A stretch of DNA of 64,000 bases from Paraburkholderia franconis. Lineage in GTDB: Bacteria > Pseudomonadota > Gammaproteobacteria > Burkholderiales > Burkholderiaceae. Of the stretch, positions 44,109 through 54,579 are shown one piece after another. Position 1 is the first letter of the stretch, and each line of letters starts with the position of its first letter. The position numbers and the translations under genes are program-made. The DNA is taken from contig NZ_WHNP01000014.1 of the NCBI RefSeq assembly GCF_009362735.1, forward strand, positions 300 through 64,299, in the 5' to 3' direction. The notes under the pieces were generated by a model. That model was not told the origin of the DNA. It saw only the letters and a program-made list of their open reading frames with translations, and ran no database searches.

Positions 44109-44343
44109 GTTCTCTCCAGAAGTGGGATGCGGCGAGCATTCGCGCCGTGCACCGATTGGACAGGAAGCATAGCAGCGGGCCCCTTCCGAAAGCCGCGAAA
44201 GTAAGGGGGAAACCCCCCGCTATTCGAAGCATCGGGTTGCCAGCCCATGCGGATAATCCCTAGCGTGAAAGTCTCTGCCGGTGCGCGCCGCAAGCCCGGG
44301 CGCCGCCGGCAGAACTCGAAAGCATTCCGGAGAAACCCGACGC
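44109..44343. promoter_or_regulatory. Divergent fliE/fliF control region
   Basis: This 235-base gap must hold promoters for both fliE (minus) and the fliF operon (plus). A dyad ggggg-aaa-ccccc (44205-44217) lies near its centre. No sigma-28 match was found. By analogy with enteric class 2 operons, FlhDC-dependent promoters are expected here, but I could not identify an FlhDC box with confidence. Confidence 0.4.
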
Positions 44344-46125
44344 ATGGATTCGTCAGCCAACTCTTTGATCAACCCCGACGCCCGCATGGGCCTCGCCGGC
44401 GCGCAGCCGGGCACGGCAGGCGCGGCCACGGCCGGTGCAGCGGGCATCGACCTCGGCGGCACGGGCGGCGGTGGCTTCCCCACGCGCTTTCCTGGCCTGC
44501 CCGCGTCGCTGTCGCAGATGCGCGGCAACCCGCGCGCGCCGCTGATCTTCGCGGTGGCGGTGCTGGTCGCCGTCATTGCGGGGCTGATCCTCTGGTCGCG
44601 CGCGCCGGATTACAAGGTGCTCTACAGCAACGTCTCCGATCAGGACGGCGGCGCAATCGTTGCCGCGCTCCAGCAGGCGAACGTGCCGTACAAGTTTTCC
44701 GATGCGGGCGGCGCGATCCTCGTGCCCGCCGATCAGGTGCATGAAATGCGTCTGCGGCTCGCGTCGCAGGGCCTCCCCAAGAGCGGCTCGGTCGGCTTCG
44801 AGCTGATGGACAACCAGAAGTTCGGCATCAGCCAGTTTGCCGAGCAGGTGAACTATCAACGCGCGCTGGAAGGCGAACTGCAGCGCACGATCGAGTCGAT
44901 CTCGACGGTGAAGACGGCGCGCGTCCATCTGGCGATTCCCAAGCCGACCGTGTTCGTGCGCGACCGCGAAGCGCCGTCGGCGTCGGTGCTCGTCAATCTG
45001 TATCCGGGCCGCATGCTCGACGAAGGCCAGGTCGTGGCGATCACGCATATGGTGGCGTCGGCCGTGCCCGATCTGCCCGTGCGCAACGTGACGATCATCG
45101 ACCAGGACGGCAGCCTGCTCACGCAGGCGGCCGCCAACGGCAGCGGCCTCGACGCGACGCAGCTGAAGTACGTGCAGCAGATCGAGCACAACACGCAGCA
45201 GCGCATCGACGCGATCCTGGCCCCGCTGTTCGGCTCGGGCAACGCGCATTCGCAGGTGAGCGCCGACATCGACTTCACGAAGGGCGAGCAGACGTCCGAA
45301 AACTACGGCCCGAACGCGAATTCGCAGCAGGCCGCGATCCGCAGCCAGCAGACCAGCACCGCCACGGAAATGACACAAAGCGGCGCGCAGGGCGTGCCGG
45401 GCGCGCTGTCGAACCAGCCGCCGCAGCCGGCCTCGGCGCCCATCGTCGCGAGCGCGAACGGCGCAAGCGGCGTGACGACGACGCCCGTCAGCGACCGCAA
45501 GGATTCGACGACCAACTACGAGCTCGACAAGACCGTCAGCCACACGGAAAAGGCGACGGGCGGCATCAAGCGCTTGTCCGTGGCCGTGGTGGTGAACTAC
45601 ATGCGCGTCGTCGACGCGAAGGGTCACGCGACGATGCAGCCGGTTCCCGCCGACAAGCTCGCGCAGGTCACGCAGCTGGTGAAGGACGCGATGGGCTTCG
45701 ACCAGGCGCGCGGCGACTCGGTCAACGTGGTGAACAGCGCGTTCACGACGATCCCCGATCCGGACGCCGACCTGCCGTGGTGGCGCACGAAGGACATGAT
45801 CGCGCTGTACAAGCAGATCGCGGCGTATGCGGGCATCGGCGTCGTCGCGCTGTTCCTCTACTTCGTGATGGTCAAGCCGGCGCTGCGCCGCGCGTTCCCG
45901 CCGCCCGAGCCGCCCGCCGCGCTGCCGTCGCCGGACGAGCCCGTGCTCGACGGCCTGCCGGGCGCGGTCGCGATCGACGCCGAAGAGGAAGAAGGCACGC
46001 TGGTCGCGCTGGAAAGCGACAAGGTCAGATATGAGCGGAACCTCGAATACGCGCGTCAGATCGCGCGCCAGGATCCGAAGATCGTTGCAACCGTCGTGAA
46101 GAGCTGGGTGTCCGATGAGCACTGA
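44344..46125 (+). CDS. fliF: Flagellar MS-ring protein FliF
   Basis: FliF forms the MS ring in the inner membrane, the base on which the motor and export gate assemble. The 593-residue protein has a first transmembrane helix (LIFAVAVLVAVIAGLILWSR), the ring-building motif region DYKVLYSNVSDQDGGAIVAA and LPKSGSVGFELMD. The second helix is AAYAGIGVVALFLYFVMVKP near 500, and the C-terminal FliG-binding tail is ARQIARQDPKIVATVVKSWV. The start at 44344 is supported by GGAG and homology. It overlaps fliG by 11 bases. Confidence 0.97.
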   Translation: MDSSANSLINPDARMGLAGAQPGTAGAATAGAAGIDLGGTGGGGFPTRFPGLPASLSQMRGNPRAPLIFAVAVLVAVIAGLILWSRAPDYKVLYSNVSDQDGGAIVAALQQANVPYKFSDAGGAILVPADQVHEMRLRLASQGLPKSGSVGFELMDNQKFGISQFAEQVNYQRALEGELQRTIESISTVKTARVHLAIPKPTVFVRDREAPSASVLVNLYPGRMLDEGQVVAITHMVASAVPDLPVRNVTIIDQDGSLLTQAAANGSGLDATQLKYVQQIEHNTQQRIDAILAPLFGSGNAHSQVSADIDFTKGEQTSENYGPNANSQQAAIRSQQTSTATEMTQSGAQGVPGALSNQPPQPASAPIVASANGASGVTTTPVSDRKDSTTNYELDKTVSHTEKATGGIKRLSVAVVVNYMRVVDAKGHATMQPVPADKLAQVTQLVKDAMGFDQARGDSVNVVNSAFTTIPDPDADLPWWRTKDMIALYKQIAAYAGIGVVALFLYFVMVKPALRRAFPPPEPPAALPSPDEPVLDGLPGAVAIDAEEEEGTLVALESDKVRYERNLEYARQIARQDPKIVATVVKSWVSDEH

Positions 46126-47110
46126 AGGCGTATTGAAGAGCGCGCTCCTGCTGATGTCGATCGGCGAGGAAGAGGCAGCTCAGGTATTCAAGTTTCTCGG
46201 GCCGCGCGAGGTCCAGAAGATCGGCGTCGCGATGGCGTCGCTGAAGAACATCACGCGCGAGCAGATCGACGAGGTGCTGCACGAATTCGTCGCGGAAGCC
46301 GACAAGCACACCGCCCTGTCGCTGGATTCGAGCGAGTACATCCGCTCCGTGCTGACGAAGGCGCTCGGCGACGACAAGGCAGGCGCGATCATCGACCGCA
46401 TCCTGCAGGGCAGCGACACGAGCGGCATCGAAGGGCTCAAGTGGATGGACTCGGGCGCCGTCGCCGAGCTGATCAAGAACGAGCACCCGCAGATCATCGC
46501 GACGATTCTCGTGCATCTGGACCGCGATCAGGCGTCGGAGATCGTCTCCTGCTTCACCGAGCGCCTGCGCAACGACGTGCTGCTGCGCATCGCGACGCTC
46601 GACGGCATCCAGCCCGCCGCGCTGCGCGAACTCGATGACGTGCTGACGGGCCTGCTCTCGGGCAGCGACAACCTGAAGCGCAGCCCGATGGGCGGCATCA
46701 GGACGGCGGCGGAAATTCTCAACTTCCTGCCGAGCAACCACGAAGAGTCTGTCATCGACAACGTCCGCCAGTACGACGCCGAACTTGCGCAGAAGATCAT
46801 CGACCAGATGTTCGTGTTCGACAACCTGCTCGACCTGGAAGACCGCGCGATCCAGCTGCTGCTGAAGGAAGTCGAGTCGGAAACGCTGATCATCTCGCTG
46901 AAGGGCGCGCAGCCCGCGCTGCGCCAGAAGTTCCTGTCGAACATGTCGCAGCGCGCAGCCGAACTGCTCGCGGAAGACCTCGACGCGCGCGGCCCGGTCC
47001 GCGTGTCGGAAGTGGAAACGCAACAGCGCAAGATCCTGCAGGTCGTGCGCAATCTCGCCGAATCGGGAGCGATCGTGATCGGCGGCAAGGCGGAAGATGC
47101 GTATGTCTGA
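46115..47110 (+). CDS. fliG: Flagellar motor switch protein FliG
   Basis: FliG is the rotor protein that meets the stator. The 331-residue protein has the N-terminal FliF-binding part (KSALLLMSIGEEEAAQVFKF), the middle EHPQIIATILVHL and the C-terminal torque helix (VFDNLLDLEDRAIQLLLKEV) with the charged residues, then LSNMSQRAAELLAEDLDARG. All are canonical. It overlaps fliF upstream and fliH downstream, so expression is tightly coupled. Confidence 0.98.
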   Translation: MSTEGVLKSALLLMSIGEEEAAQVFKFLGPREVQKIGVAMASLKNITREQIDEVLHEFVAEADKHTALSLDSSEYIRSVLTKALGDDKAGAIIDRILQGSDTSGIEGLKWMDSGAVAELIKNEHPQIIATILVHLDRDQASEIVSCFTERLRNDVLLRIATLDGIQPAALRELDDVLTGLLSGSDNLKRSPMGGIRTAAEILNFLPSNHEESVIDNVRQYDAELAQKIIDQMFVFDNLLDLEDRAIQLLLKEVESETLIISLKGAQPALRQKFLSNMSQRAAELLAEDLDARGPVRVSEVETQQRKILQVVRNLAESGAIVIGGKAEDAYV

Positions 47111-47771
47111 CCACGATCCCGTGCGCGAGGAAAGCCGCCCGGCCTACCAGCGCTGGGAGATGGCCTCGTTCGACCCGGTGCCCGAGCCGGAACCCGTCGA
47201 CGACGGCGCGTTCGAAGCCGAGCTGGAACGCCTGCGCGACGCCGCGCACGCGCAAGGCGTGGCGTCCGGCCATGTCGCCGGCCAGGCACTCGGCTATCAG
47301 GCCGGCTACGAGCAGGGCCGCGCGCAGGGCTTCGAGCAGGGTCAGGCGGAAGCGCGCACGGAAGCCGCGCAGCTCGCCGCGCTCGCGGAGACGTTCAAGG
47401 CGGCGCTCGACAACGCGCAGCACGAACTGTCCGAAACGATCGTCGCGCTCGCGCTCGACATCGCGCAACAAGTGGTGCGCCAGCACGTGCAGCACGATCC
47501 GACGGCGCTCATCGCCGCCGCGCGTGAAGTGATGGCGACGGAACCGGCGCTGATCGGCGCGCCCGCTCTGATCGTGAGCCCGGCCGACCTGCCCGTCGTC
47601 GAAGCGTATCTGCTCGAAGAATTGCAGACGCGCGGCTGGAGCGTGCGCACCGATCCCGCGATCGAACGCGGCGGCTGCCGCGCGATTTCGACCACGGGCG
47701 AAGTGGACGCCGGCATCGGCACGCGCTGGGAGCGCGTCGCCGCCGCGCTCGGCAAGGCAAGCACATGGTAA
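47097..47771 (+). CDS. fliH: Flagellar export ATPase regulator FliH
   Basis: FliH holds the FliI ATPase inactive and docks it at the export gate. The 224-residue protein has repeated G-x3-G-type segments (GYQAGYEQGRAQGFEQGQAE), the GxxxG helix repeat characteristic of FliH/YscL. A C-terminal domain with SPADLPVVEAYLLEEL and DPAIERGGCRAISTTGEVDA follows. A start at 47103 is also possible. Overlaps fliG by 14 bases and fliI by 7. Confidence 0.93.
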   Translation: MRMSDHDPVREESRPAYQRWEMASFDPVPEPEPVDDGAFEAELERLRDAAHAQGVASGHVAGQALGYQAGYEQGRAQGFEQGQAEARTEAAQLAALAETFKAALDNAQHELSETIVALALDIAQQVVRQHVQHDPTALIAAAREVMATEPALIGAPALIVSPADLPVVEAYLLEELQTRGWSVRTDPAIERGGCRAISTTGEVDAGIGTRWERVAAALGKASTW

Positions 47772-49426
47772 AGCCGACCATCGAAGACATTCAGCAGAGC
47801 GACCTCACGCCGCTCGAGCGCGAATTGGCGCTCGCGTCGTTCGGCGCCGAGGCGCTCACCGTCGCGCAAATGGAAGCGTCGCTCGCGGCACTGGAATCGG
47901 CGATTTCGTCGGCCCATGCGGGCGCCGACGCCATCACGTCCGATGCAGCCGACGCCGGCGCCAGCACACCGCATCCCGCCACGCATCCCATCGCCGCGCC
48001 CGCGAGCCGAGAGTCGGCGCCGCCGCCAAAGCGCACGCCCGATCCCGCGCTCGCCGGCAATCCGCATCTGCAAGCCTGGCGCGCACGCCTGAACGGCTTG
48101 CGCGAACGCAACCAGATCGCGCGGCCGCTGCGCGCATGCGGACGTCTCACGCGCGCGGCCGGTCTCGTGCTCGAAGCCGTCGGGCTGCGGCTCGCCGTCG
48201 GTTCGGAGGTGATGATCGAACTGCCGCCCGGCAGCACGCGCACGATGGCGGAAGCCGAAGTGGTCGGCTTCTCCGGTGACAAGCTCTTTCTGATGCCGAC
48301 GACGGAGGTCGCTGGCCTCCTCCCCGGCGCGCGCGTCTATCCGCTCGAAACCGCGCCCATCGCCGATCCGATGGCGGGCGCGAAGCGTCTGCCCGTCGGC
48401 TGGGAGCTGCTCGGCCGGGTGGTCGATGCGTCGGGCAAGCCGCTCGACGGCTTCGGCCCGCTCAACGCGCGCAACGACGCGCCGCTCACCGCGCCGACCA
48501 TCAATCCGCTGCACCGCGAGCCGATCCATAAGGTGCTCGACGTCGGCGTACGCGCGATCAATGCGCTACTCACCGTCGGACGCGGGCAGCGCATGGGCCT
48601 CTTCGCCGGCTCGGGCGTCGGCAAGTCGGTGCTGCTCGGCACGATGGCGCGCTACACGAGCGCGGAAGTGATCGTGATCGGCCTGATCGGCGAACGCGGC
48701 CGCGAAGTGAAGGAGTTCATCGAGCAGATTCTCGGCGAGGACGGTCTCGCGCGCTCGGTCGTCGTGGCCGCGCCCGCCGATGTGTCGCCGCTCTTGCGCA
48801 TGCAGGGCGCCGCGTACGCGACGTCGCTCGCCGAATATTTCCGCGATCAGGGCAAGCACGTGCTCTTGCTGATGGATTCGCTGACGCGCTACGCGATGGC
48901 GCAGCGTGAAATCGCGCTCGCGATCGGCGAGCCGCCCGCGACCAAGGGCTATCCGCCGTCGGTGTTCGCGAAGCTGCCCGCGCTCGTCGAGCGCACGGGC
49001 AACGGCCCCGAAGGCGGCGGCTCCATTACCGCGTTCTATACGGTGCTGACGGAAGGCGACGACCAGCAGGACCCCATCGCCGATTCGGCGCGCGCGATTC
49101 TCGACGGCCATATCGTGCTGTCGCGCGTGCTCGCCGAAGCGGGCCACTATCCCGCGATCGACATCGAAGCGTCGATCAGCCGCGCGATGACGTCGCTCAT
49201 CAGCGACGCGCATCTCGACCGCACGCGCCAGTTCAAGCAGATGCTGTCGCGCTATCAGCGCAACCGCGATCTGATCAACGTCGGCGCGTATTCGGCGGGA
49301 CGCGACGGCGTGCTCGACCGCGCGATCGCGCTCTATCCGCGCATGGAAGCGTTCCTGCAACAAGGTTTTCGCGAAAGCGCCGGGTTCGAAGCCAGCGTCG
49401 CGCACCTCGATTCGCTGTTCGGTTAA
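47765..49426 (+). CDS. fliI: Flagellar export ATPase FliI
   Basis: FliI energises flagellar type III export. The 553-residue protein has Walker A FAGSGVGKS near 280-288, VIGLIGERGREVKEF, Walker B LLLMDSLTRYAMAQREI and GSITAFYTVLTEGDDQQDPI. SGRDG-like YSAGRDGVLDRAI is near the end. Family members are usually ~440-460 residues with the P-loop near 160-170. Here about 100 extra residues precede the beta-barrel domain, Ala/Pro-rich and probably flexible, a trait I recall in Burkholderia. It overlaps fliH by seven bases and precedes fliJ by nine. Confidence 0.97.
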   Translation: MVKPTIEDIQQSDLTPLERELALASFGAEALTVAQMEASLAALESAISSAHAGADAITSDAADAGASTPHPATHPIAAPASRESAPPPKRTPDPALAGNPHLQAWRARLNGLRERNQIARPLRACGRLTRAAGLVLEAVGLRLAVGSEVMIELPPGSTRTMAEAEVVGFSGDKLFLMPTTEVAGLLPGARVYPLETAPIADPMAGAKRLPVGWELLGRVVDASGKPLDGFGPLNARNDAPLTAPTINPLHREPIHKVLDVGVRAINALLTVGRGQRMGLFAGSGVGKSVLLGTMARYTSAEVIVIGLIGERGREVKEFIEQILGEDGLARSVVVAAPADVSPLLRMQGAAYATSLAEYFRDQGKHVLLLMDSLTRYAMAQREIALAIGEPPATKGYPPSVFAKLPALVERTGNGPEGGGSITAFYTVLTEGDDQQDPIADSARAILDGHIVLSRVLAEAGHYPAIDIEASISRAMTSLISDAHLDRTRQFKQMLSRYQRNRDLINVGAYSAGRDGVLDRAIALYPRMEAFLQQGFRESAGFEASVAHLDSLFG

Positions 49427-49435
49427 GGGGACTGA

Positions 49436-49885
49436 ATGAGCAAGCACTTTCCGATCAAGACGCTAATCGGTCTCGCGCAAGACGACGTCGATGCCGCCGC
49501 GCGCAAGCTCGGCCGTGTGCAGCGCGAGCGCAACGAGATCGAAGCGCAGCTGAATTCGCTGATCGAATACCGCGACGAATATCACCGCCGCTTTACGGAA
49601 ACGGCGAAGGCGGGCATGCCCGCCGGCAACATGCGCAATTTCCAGGCATTCATCGATACGCTCGATGCGGCAATCGAACAGCAGCGCCAGTTGCTGGCCG
49701 CCGCGACGGCGCGTGTCGAAGCGGCGAAGCCCGAGTGGCAGCGCAGCAAGCAGAAGCTCGGCTCTTACGAAGTGCTCGAGGCGCGCGGCATCGCTGCGGA
49801 AGCGAAGGTCGCGGCACGCCGCGAGCAACGGGACGCCGACGAGCACGGCGCACGAATTCTCCGGATGCGGGCGGAAGGCGCATGA
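49436..49885 (+). CDS. fliJ: Flagellar export protein FliJ
   Basis: FliJ is the stalk-like chaperone escort of the export ATPase. The 149-residue protein is a long alpha-helical hairpin (coiled coil) rich in Arg, Glu, Ala and Gln: KTLIGLAQDDVDAAARKLGR, then IEAQLNSLIEYRDEYHRRF and AAIEQQRQLLAAATARVE. Identity follows from fold, size and position right after fliI. Confidence 0.93.
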   Translation: MSKHFPIKTLIGLAQDDVDAAARKLGRVQRERNEIEAQLNSLIEYRDEYHRRFTETAKAGMPAGNMRNFQAFIDTLDAAIEQQRQLLAAATARVEAAKPEWQRSKQKLGSYEVLEARGIAAEAKVAARREQRDADEHGARILRMRAEGA

Positions 49886-49953
49886 AGAGCGCTTCCGCGC
49901 ATCGCGCGCCGTATCGCGCGCAACCGGACTGACACGACCAAACGAGATTTAGC

Positions 49954-51510
<1,557 letters not shown>

Positions 51511-51925
51511 TTCCGCGCGCACAGCGCAAGCGGCTCGCCGTGAGGGCGGCGGCCGCGCCGTGCTTCCCTGATAACGATTGAAGGCATGCGTTGCGCGCGC
51601 AAAGGCCGCGTGCGCATGCCGATGATGAAAGCGACAGGAGCTTTCAGCGCACGGCCAGTCGATGCACGGGTGAGGCAACGATACGCATCGCGCTTGCACC
51701 CGCATCACAGCCGTCTCTGAACTCACGGCAGCAGCCACGGCAGTCGTCGGCTGGGACATCACGCGCGGCATGCGGCGCACCGCGCCGCGCGTCGATGAAG
51801 GATCGGCAAAAGTGGCCGGAACGAAGCAAACAAACGAGCTAAACGTGAATATCCCTTCTTTTCGACCCATCGCGGCACTGTCAGACACCTGAAAATTCAC
51901 CTACAGCATTGAGGCAATCAATTCC
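51511..51925. other. Intergenic region between fliK and fliL
   Basis: No gene is seen in these 415 bases. Small frames lack ribosome sites and resemblance. The last ~100 bases are relatively AT-rich and contain the separated inverted repeat gtgaat (from about 51846) and attcac (from about 51895). The gap is unusually long for this operon and probably carries a promoter for fliLMNOPQR. No sigma-28 match was found, and the promoter could not be defined. Confidence 0.5.
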
Positions 51926-52429
51926 ATGGCATCCACGACCGCAAACCAGCCAGCCAACGCGAAGCCCTCGTCCCCGGGCCTCGTCAACCGCATTGTGGTG
52001 ATCCTGCTGATCGCGCTGGTCGCTGCAGGCGCAGCCGGCGCAGCCACCTGGTTCTTCATGTCGAAGCGTGCGCCCTCCGCCGCGATGGCGGCAGGACCCG
52101 TGATAGCAGCCGCTCCCATCTTCTTCCCGCTCGAATCGATGACGGTGAACCTGCAATCCGACGACGGCCAGCTGCACTACCTGCGCATCGGCCTGACGCT
52201 GAAGCTCGCCGACCAGCGGGTTCAGGAGCATCTGACCGAACACATGCCCGAGATCCGCAGCCGCGTGCTGCTCGCGCTGTCGGCCAGGCGTCCCGATGAA
52301 CTCGCGACGCTCGACGGCAAGAAAGCGCTCGCGAAGGAACTCGAAACGCTGGTCGAACAGCCGACCGAGCCGAATGGCCTGCAGGTGCGCGTCGAAGACG
52401 TGCTGTTCACCGAATTCGTCGTCCAGTAA
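51926..52429 (+). CDS. fliL: Flagellar basal body-associated protein FliL
   Basis: FliL is a single-pass inner-membrane protein around the stator. The 167-residue protein has an N-terminal polar stretch, one helix (IVVILLIALVAAGAAGAATW) and a periplasmic domain with PLESMTVNLQSDDGQLHYLR, LTEHMPEIRSRVLLALSARR and VEDVLFTEFVVQ at the end, as in the family. It is first in the second part of the operon. Confidence 0.95.
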   Translation: MASTTANQPANAKPSSPGLVNRIVVILLIALVAAGAAGAATWFFMSKRAPSAAMAAGPVIAAAPIFFPLESMTVNLQSDDGQLHYLRIGLTLKLADQRVQEHLTEHMPEIRSRVLLALSARRPDELATLDGKKALAKELETLVEQPTEPNGLQVRVEDVLFTEFVVQ

Positions 52430-52500
52430 CGGCGCGTCGCGCTAACTGACTTGATCTTGAACCGCGCCATCCATCGCGAAGGGACGCACGAGGAATAGGA

Positions 52501-53499
52501 ATGGGCCACGAAGAGTTCATGTCCCAGGAGGAGGTCGATGCCCTCCTCAAGGGCGTTACGGGCGAATCCGATTCGCAATCCGGCGAGGCCGAGCACGGCG
52601 GCGTCCGCCCGTACAACATTGCGACGCAGGAACGCATCGTCCGTGGCCGGATGCCCGGCCTCGAAATCATCAACGACCGCTTCGCGCGGCTCTTGCGCGT
52701 CGGCATTTTCAACTTCATGCGGCGCACGGCGGAAATCTCCGTCGGCCAGGTGAAGGTGCAGAAGTACAGCGAATTCACGCGCAACCTGCCGATCCCGACG
52801 AACCTGAACCTCGTCCACGTGAAGCCGCTGCGCGGCACGTCGCTGTTCGTGTTCGATCCGAACCTCGTGTTCTTCGTGGTCGACAACCTGTTCGGCGGCG
52901 ACGGGCGCTTTCATACGCGCGTCGAAGGCCGCGACTTCACGCAGACCGAGCAGCGCATCATCAGCAAGCTGCTCGGCCTCGTGTTCGAGCACTACACGAC
53001 GGCATGGAGGAGCGTGCGTCCGTTGCAGTTCGAATACTTGCGCTCGGAGATGCACACGCAGCTCGCAAACGTTGCCACCCCGAACGAGATCGTGATCGTC
53101 ACGCAGTTCTCGATCGAATTCGGTTCGACGGGCGGCACGCTGCACATCTGCATGCCGTACTCGATGATCGAGCCGATCCGCGACGTGCTCTCGTCGCCGA
53201 TCCAGGGCGAAGCGCTCGAAGTGGACCGCCGCTGGGTGCGCGTGCTGTCGCAGCAGGTGCAGGCCGCCGAAGTGGAACTGACGGCCGATCTCGCGCAGAT
53301 CCCCGTGACGTTCCAGGAAATTCTCAACATGAAGGCGGGCGACGTGCTGCCCATCAACGTCCCCGAGCACATCACCGCGAAAGTCGACGGCGTGCCGGTG
53401 ATGGAATGCGGCTACGGAATTTTCAATGGTCAATATGCGTTGCGGGTCCAGAAGATGATCAGCGCAGCGGACACGATGAAGGAAGCGGGATATGACTGA
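52501..53499 (+). CDS. fliM: Flagellar motor switch protein FliM
   Basis: FliM binds phosphorylated CheY and sets the direction of rotation. The N-terminal CheY-binding motif is MSQEEVDALLKG. The middle domain shows GRMPGLEIINDRFARLLRVG, FNFMRRTAEISVG and LFVFDPNLVFFVVDNLFGGD with GRFHTRVEGRDFTQTEQRII. The C-terminal FliN-like domain ends in VMECGYGIFNGQYALRVQKM. At 332 residues it is of normal length. It overlaps fliN by eight bases. Confidence 0.98.
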   Translation: MGHEEFMSQEEVDALLKGVTGESDSQSGEAEHGGVRPYNIATQERIVRGRMPGLEIINDRFARLLRVGIFNFMRRTAEISVGQVKVQKYSEFTRNLPIPTNLNLVHVKPLRGTSLFVFDPNLVFFVVDNLFGGDGRFHTRVEGRDFTQTEQRIISKLLGLVFEHYTTAWRSVRPLQFEYLRSEMHTQLANVATPNEIVIVTQFSIEFGSTGGTLHICMPYSMIEPIRDVLSSPIQGEALEVDRRWVRVLSQQVQAAEVELTADLAQIPVTFQEILNMKAGDVLPINVPEHITAKVDGVPVMECGYGIFNGQYALRVQKMISAADTMKEAGYD

Positions 53500-53956
53500 G
53501 CTGAACTCGACACCCGAAATGGACATGCCGGAAGAATCCAAGATCAACGATCCGGCGGCGGCCGGCAGCGCCGACGACGCTGCCCTCGACGACTGGGCGA
53601 GCGCGCTCGCCGAGCAGAACAACAATCCGCCCGTGAGCACGAGCACGGCGGGCGTGTTCCAGCCGCTGTCGAAGGTCGAGCCGACCACGACGCGCAACGA
53701 CATCGACATGATCCTGGACATTCCCGTCCAGATGACCGTCGAGCTCGGCCGCACGAAGATCGCGATCCGCAATCTGCTGCAACTCGCGCAAGGTTCCGTC
53801 GTCGAACTGGACGGCCTCGCGGGCGAGCCGATGGATGTGCTCGTCAACGGCTGCCTGATCGCGCAGGGCGAAGTGGTCGTCGTGAACGACAAGTTCGGCA
53901 TTCGCCTGACCGACATCATTACGCCGTCCGAGCGTATCCGGAAGCTGAATCGATGA
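53492..53956 (+). CDS. fliN: Flagellar motor switch protein FliN
   Basis: FliN forms the lower C ring and docks FliH. The 154-residue protein has an acidic N-terminus and the SpoA/FliN domain IDMILDIPVQMTVELGRTKI, then NLLQLAQGSVVELDGLAGEP and DVLVNGCLIAQGEVVVVNDK with FGIRLTDIITPSERI. It overlaps fliM and fliO. Confidence 0.97.
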   Translation: MTELNSTPEMDMPEESKINDPAAAGSADDAALDDWASALAEQNNNPPVSTSTAGVFQPLSKVEPTTTRNDIDMILDIPVQMTVELGRTKIAIRNLLQLAQGSVVELDGLAGEPMDVLVNGCLIAQGEVVVVNDKFGIRLTDIITPSERIRKLNR

Positions 53957-54579
53957 AACACGCTGTACACCGGGCCGCGTCGCGCGCCAGCGCCATGCCG
54001 TTTTCGCGCCGCGCCCGTTTCATGTCGGCCGTTGCGCTGGCTGGTGTTGCGCTCTGCGCAAGCGCGTCGAACTTCGCGCACGCCGCCGACATGAACGCCG
54101 TCAACAATGCCGCAAAGATCGCCTCGAGCGTCGGCGCGGGAACGGCGGTGCCGTCGCTGGGCGTCGGCGCCGTGTTGCAAACGATCGTGGGGCTTGCCGT
54201 CGTGATCGGCCTCGTGTTCGGCTGCGCGTGGCTCGCGCGCCGCTTCGGCCTGCAGCCGGGCCAGCGCGGCGGCATCGTGAAGACGATCGGCGGCACGTCG
54301 CTCGGCGGCAAGGAGCGCGTGGCCGTCGTCGAGATCGGCGACACGTGGCTCGTGCTCGGCGCGGCGCCCGGCAATGTGCGTCTGTTGCACACGATGCCCG
54401 CCGGCTCGGCCACGGGCGGAATCCCTCTCACCGGTTCGGCCGCTGCGCCGGGCGCGGCAGGTTCGACCATCGGCGGCGGTCCCGTCCAGTTGAGCGGCAC
54501 CTTCGGACAACGCTTTCGCGACGCGCTCAAAAACGAAGCCAGCAGACGTTTCCAGCGACGCGCGAGCGGAGAACAGTAA
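53953..54579 (+). CDS. fliO: Flagellar biosynthetic protein FliO
   Basis: FliO helps assemble the FliP ring. The 208-residue protein has an N-terminal signal-like segment (FMSAVALAGVALCASASNFA), one transmembrane helix (LQTIVGLAVVIGLVFGCAWL) and a cytoplasmic domain with IGGTSLGGKERVAVVEIGDT and WLVLGAAPGNVRLLHTMP. It overlaps fliN by four bases and abuts fliP with no gap (stop at 54577-54579, next ATG at 54580). Confidence 0.92.
   Translation: MKHAVHRAASRASAMPFSRRARFMSAVALAGVALCASASNFAHAADMNAVNNAAKIASSVGAGTAVPSLGVGAVLQTIVGLAVVIGLVFGCAWLARRFGLQPGQRGGIVKTIGGTSLGGKERVAVVEIGDTWLVLGAAPGNVRLLHTMPAGSATGGIPLTGSAAAPGAAGSTIGGGPVQLSGTFGQRFRDALKNEASRRFQRRASGEQ

Noticed and set aside
44353..46122. 589-codon open frame on the minus strand
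   Set aside because: Antisense to fliF.
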